From NCBI GenBank assembly GCA_045534095.1, contig JAZSJA010000116.1, forward strand, positions 1 through 9,423: a DNA stretch of 9,423 nucleotides. Direction: 5' to 3'. The stretch's first letter is position 1. Each line of letters begins with the position of its first letter. The notes beneath the pieces are model-generated. The model was not told the origin of the DNA, ran no database searches, and worked only from the letters and a program-made list of their open reading frames with translations. This document shows, in pieces, positions 6,380 through 9,423 of this stretch. Both the position numbers and the translations under genes were made by a program. This DNA is from UMGS1279 sp045534095. Lineage in GTDB: Bacteria > Bacillota > Clostridia > Oscillospirales > Acutalibacteraceae.

Positions 6380-7855
6380 ATGTTAAATGTTAATTTGGAT
6401 TTAAAAGCTATTAAAGATAAAATTTTAGCTTGCTGGATAGGCAAAAACATAGGTGGCACAATAGGCGGCCCGTATGAATGTACGAAAGAATTTTTGGATG
6501 TAAAGGGTTTTACATCTGAAAAGGGGGAGCCTTTACCCAACGATGATTTGGATTTACAGCTTGCTTGGCTAATGGCGCTTGAACGCAATGGAGCAAAAAC
6601 ATTTGATGCAAACGTCTTGGCTACTGCTTGGCTTAACTATATAGTTCCCAACTGGAACGAATACGGTGTGGGAAAAAAGAACTTAAAAATGGGCTTGCTT
6701 CCTCCTCTTTCGGGCGAGTTGGAAAATGATAAATGGAAGCACTCTAACGGTGCGTGGATTCGTTCGGAGCTTTGGGCTTGTCTTGCTCCGGGATTTCCTA
6801 ATATTGCGGTAAAATATGCAATTATGGATGCCAGCATTGACCACGGTATGGGCGAGGGACTTTATGCTGAGATTTACACCGCCGCTCTAGAGAGTATAGC
6901 TTTTTTTGAAGCTGATGTAAGAAAAATTATTGAAAAAGCACTTGCCTTTATTCCTGAGAATACTCGTATAGCACAGTGTGTTAAGCTTGTGCTTTGTGAG
7001 TATGATAAGAAAACTCCTTACAGAGAGGTCAGAGATATGCTTATTGAGTCAACCAAGGATTTAGGTTGGTTTCAGGCACCTGCAAATGTTGGCTTTGTTA
7101 CAATAGGTCTTTTGTATGGAGAGGGAGATTTTAAAAAGTCTATGCTTTACACCGTAAACTGCGGTGATGATACCGACTGCACAGGCGGTACGGTAGGTGC
7201 AATTATGGGCATTATGGGTGGCACAAAGGGGATTCCCTCTGATTGGTATGAGTATATAGGTGATCGCATTATGCAGATTTGCATCAACAATCACTACAGA
7301 AGGGATATACCCAAAACCTGCACCGAATTTACCGAAAGAATCCTTAAAATGAATCCCGAACTTTTAAGGGTTAACGGTGTTACCGTAACCTATTCGGAAA
7401 TTTCTGATTATAATGCCGAAGAGGCTATGAAAATTTGTGACGGCTATGCCGAAAAATACTGCAATCGCAGTCGCTTCTCTTTCGATATATGTGACCACCG
7501 CAATCTAAAGGCAACGGTAGAATATGAAAAAGCTTCCATTATAAAAAATGGTGAGAACTTTAACGTAAATATAAAATTTGATTATTTTGGCACCGATGCT
7601 GAGGTGCTCCAGTGCAAGGTTCAAGCCGTACTCCCCGAAGGCTGGACTACTGATTGCCGGAAGAATTTTTACGTGGTACGTGATTGTGACCTTTATACAA
7701 CAAAAGAGCAAAATATAAGCGGCGAAAAACAAAATGAGCTTTCCTTTACTATTACCGCAAATGACAACATTCAGCCCCAAAATAAGGTTTATTTGCTTTT
7801 AACCGAAGAACGCTTTACAGTACCGTTTGTTATTCCAATTACCCTAATAGGTTAA
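6380..7855 (+). CDS. ADP-ribosylglycohydrolase-fold (DraG-like) protein with added beta-rich C-terminal domain
   Basis: A 491-residue protein. Residues 1 to about 330 match the DraG/ADP-ribosylglycohydrolase fold (PF03747), whose known members remove ADP-ribose from proteins or small molecules using two Mg ions. Features seen are IGKNIGGTIGGPYE (glycine-rich N-terminal motif), NDDLDLQ with Asp55, Asp56 and Asp58, the middle helix with DASIDHGMGEG (Asp154, His155), and CGDDTDCTGG with Asp263, Asp264 and Asp266. The first motif has Leu where the usual DDT has Thr, and the extra Asp58 may replace that ligand. Residues from about 370 to the end look like a beta-sandwich with a PEGW motif, resembling domains attached to glycosidases. 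Start ATG 6380 has AAAGGG at 6366-6371. There is no signal peptide, so it is probably cytoplasmic. The GH20 gene follows after 32 bases. The fold is firm and the substrate unknown; a sugar-linked substrate is inferred from context. Confidence 0.8.
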   Translation: MLNVNLDLKAIKDKILACWIGKNIGGTIGGPYECTKEFLDVKGFTSEKGEPLPNDDLDLQLAWLMALERNGAKTFDANVLATAWLNYIVPNWNEYGVGKKNLKMGLLPPLSGELENDKWKHSNGAWIRSELWACLAPGFPNIAVKYAIMDASIDHGMGEGLYAEIYTAALESIAFFEADVRKIIEKALAFIPENTRIAQCVKLVLCEYDKKTPYREVRDMLIESTKDLGWFQAPANVGFVTIGLLYGEGDFKKSMLYTVNCGDDTDCTGGTVGAIMGIMGGTKGIPSDWYEYIGDRIMQICINNHYRRDIPKTCTEFTERILKMNPELLRVNGVTVTYSEISDYNAEEAMKICDGYAEKYCNRSRFSFDICDHRNLKATVEYEKASIIKNGENFNVNIKFDYFGTDAEVLQCKVQAVLPEGWTTDCRKNFYVVRDCDLYTTKEQNISGEKQNELSFTITANDNIQPQNKVYLLLTEERFTVPFVIPITLIG

Positions 7856-7875
7856 GTTGTTTTAATGTAACTTTC

Positions 7876-7881
7876 AGGAGG
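7876..7881 (+). promoter_or_regulatory. Consensus ribosome binding site of the GH20 gene
   Basis: AGGAGG at 7876-7881 lies six bases (all T) before ATG 7888. It is the strongest ribosome binding site in the window and suggests high translation of the second gene in the operon. Confidence 0.8.
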
Positions 7882-7887
7882 TTTTTT

Positions 7888-9423
7888 ATGTTTAAAAGAT
7901 TTGGTGTTATGATGGATATGTCTCGAAACGGTGTTATGAAGCCAGAACAGGTTAAGCAGTATGCCTTAACAATAAAAAAACTGGGCTATAATATGATTCA
8001 GCTATACACCGAAGATACATATGAGATTCCCGAAGAGCCTTACTTCGGATATTTAAGGGGCAGATATTCTAAAGAAGAACTTAAGGATATAGTAGAGTAT
8101 TGCAATTCTATAGAAATTGAGGTTATTCCCTGTATTCAGACCCTTGCCCACTTAAATCAGATGTTCTATTGGAAGGAGTTTCAACAGTTTAGAGATCAGG
8201 ATGACGTTTTGCTTGTGGGTGACGAACGCACCTATGACCTTATTGAAAAAATGTTTAAAAATATGCGTGAGTGTTTTACATCAAACCTTATTCATATAGG
8301 TATGGATGAAGCCCATTCGCTGGGTAGAGGTCAGTATCTGGATATTCACGGCGGTGAAAACCGATATGATATTATACGTAAGCATTTAGAGAGAGTTATC
8401 TGTCTTGCCGAAAAATACGGTTTTCGCCCTATAATGTGGTCTGATATGTTTTTCAGAATCGCAAATAACGGTGACTATTTCAGCACTAATCCCGATATTA
8501 TCAGCGATGAGATTTTGGCCTCCTGTCCCGATGGCGTTGATCAGGTTTATTGGGATTATCACAGAGATAAAAAGGAGCATTATGATGTAATGCTTGAATC
8601 TCATAAGCGCTTTGGTGGCGAAAGCTGGTTTGCAGGCGGTGCCTGGACATGGATGGGCTTTGCCTCCAATAACGATTGGAGTCTTAAAACAATGCTCCCC
8701 GCTATGCAGTCCTGTAGAGAAAAGGACGTTCAGAATATTATGATGACGGTGTGGGGAAACTACGGTAAGCTTTGCTCATACTATGCCGTTTTGCCCTCTC
8801 TTTATGCCATCCGCCGTTTTTATGATGGTGTAGAGGATATGGCACAGATTAAAGAGGAATTCGGCAAAATAACGGGTGAAAACTTTGATAATATGATGAA
8901 GCTTGACATCCGTGTGGATGTTGGTCCCGTTGATAAGGAATATTCCACAACGCCATATACATATCTTCTTTTTAATGATCCCCTTATGGGAATGGTGGAT
9001 GCTCATATTGTAGGTAGTCGCAGAAAAGAATTTGAAGAGGTTGCCGAATATTTTGAAAATGCCGCTAAAACAAGCAAGTTTTCAACAATATTTAAAAGTC
9101 AGGCAGCCCTTTGCCGTGCCCTTGCCGTTAAATATGACCTTGGTGTTCGTACCCGAAAAGCATACAGAGAAAAGAATATGGATGAAATTAAGACTATATG
9201 CGATGACTACCTGCTTGCTATGACAAGAATAGAGGAGTTTGTAGCCTGCTTCCGCAGGCATTGGTTTGAGGAAAACAAGCCTCACGGTGTAGATGTTATC
9301 GAAATCAGAATAGGTGCACTTTTAATGCGACTTCGTTTTGCAAGGGAACGACTTATTTCCTTTATGGCGGGGGATATAGATAAAATTGATGAGCTGGATG
9401 AAGAAATTTTACTCTTCAGAGGT
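7888..9423 (+). CDS. GH20 hexosaminidase, HexD/GH20C-type, 3'-truncated
   Basis: The frame from ATG 7888 stays open for 512 codons to the window end, so the C-terminus is missing. I assign it to glycoside hydrolase family 20, exo-beta-N-acetylhexosaminidases that release terminal GlcNAc or GalNAc with help from the substrate's acetamido group. The characteristic catalytic pair is Asp140-Glu141 in HIGMDEAH. Other family features are QLYTEDTYEIP and PYFGYLRGRYS near residues 38-60, IPCIQTLAHL, PIMWSDMFF, QVYWDYH, AGGAWTW and TVWGNYGK. The protein begins directly with the catalytic barrel, with no GH20b domain and no signal peptide, like the intracellular HexD/pneumococcal GH20C group. A helical region follows from about residue 360. 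It probably acts on short imported glycans in the cytoplasm. It is cotranscribed with the DraG-like gene 32 bases upstream and probably controlled by the AraC-family gene. The specificity between GlcNAc and GalNAc cannot be read from the sequence. Confidence 0.9.
   Translation, partial: MFKRFGVMMDMSRNGVMKPEQVKQYALTIKKLGYNMIQLYTEDTYEIPEEPYFGYLRGRYSKEELKDIVEYCNSIEIEVIPCIQTLAHLNQMFYWKEFQQFRDQDDVLLVGDERTYDLIEKMFKNMRECFTSNLIHIGMDEAHSLGRGQYLDIHGGENRYDIIRKHLERVICLAEKYGFRPIMWSDMFFRIANNGDYFSTNPDIISDEILASCPDGVDQVYWDYHRDKKEHYDVMLESHKRFGGESWFAGGAWTWMGFASNNDWSLKTMLPAMQSCREKDVQNIMMTVWGNYGKLCSYYAVLPSLYAIRRFYDGVEDMAQIKEEFGKITGENFDNMMKLDIRVDVGPVDKEYSTTPYTYLLFNDPLMGMVDAHIVGSRRKEFEEVAEYFENAAKTSKFSTIFKSQAALCRALAVKYDLGVRTRKAYREKNMDEIKTICDDYLLAMTRIEEFVACFRRHWFEENKPHGVDVIEIRIGALLMRLRFARERLISFMAGDIDKIDELDEEILLFRG

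Noticed and set aside
9032..9223. Short plus-strand frame of 63 codons within the GH20 gene
   Set aside because: It lies in another frame of a gene with clear GH20 motifs and has no ribosome binding site or recognisable domain.
1..9423. CRISPR array, transposon, tRNA or phage elements
   Set aside because: I see no regularly spaced repeats, no transposase or integrase motifs, and no cloverleaf-like segment in the gaps.

Overview
The window looks like chromosomal DNA from an AT-rich, low-GC Gram-positive bacterium, most likely a gut-type Clostridia (Oscillospiraceae/Ruminococcaceae-like). The reasons are sigma-A-type promoters, AGGAGG-type ribosome binding sites, use of TTG and GTG starts, and a SpoIVFB-like M50 protease next to the paired radical SAM/DUF2344 genes, an arrangement common in Clostridia. 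The taxon is an inference. All eight recognised genes lie on the + strand. I see no tRNA, rRNA, CRISPR array, insertion sequence or phage gene.

Region 1 (1-3940) is a housekeeping-type cluster. It holds a 5'-truncated site-2 (M50) membrane protease, a large TIGR03960-type radical SAM protein with an N-terminal B12-binding-like domain, its usual partner (DUF2344/TIGR03936, overlapping it by 26 bp), and a DUF368 membrane protein of the undecaprenyl-phosphate translocase (PopT) family. It closes with a good intrinsic terminator at about 3893-3937. A well-formed promoter (TTGCAA-17-TACAAT) inside the end of the protease gene suggests that the radical SAM unit is also transcribed independently.

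Region 2 (3940-5345) has two separately promoted single genes: nagB (glucosamine-6-phosphate deaminase) and nrdR (repressor of ribonucleotide reductase genes). nrdR has a near-ideal extended -10 promoter and is followed by an 11-bp hairpin.

Region 3 (5346-9423) looks like an accessory sugar-scavenging locus. It has an AraC-family regulator with an N-terminal cupin, then a second promoter with a weak -35 and a 6-5-6 inverted repeat. Behind that promoter lies an apparent two-gene operon: a DraG-fold (ADP-ribosylglycohydrolase-like) protein with an altered metal-site motif and an added beta-rich C-terminal domain, and a cytoplasmic GH20 hexosaminidase of the HexD/GH20C type. The GH20 gene is cut by the window end and has no stop codon here. 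The GH20 enzyme would release GlcNAc or GalNAc from imported glycans. After deacetylation and phosphorylation by genes not in this window, NagB could pass GlcN-6-P to glycolysis. The most interesting hypothesis is that the DraG-fold protein works on a glycan-derived substrate and not on ADP-ribosylated protein.

Several starts are set here from ribosome binding sites and promoters, not from the longest open frame: GTG 577, TTG 2411, ATG 4844, ATG 5441 and ATG 6380.
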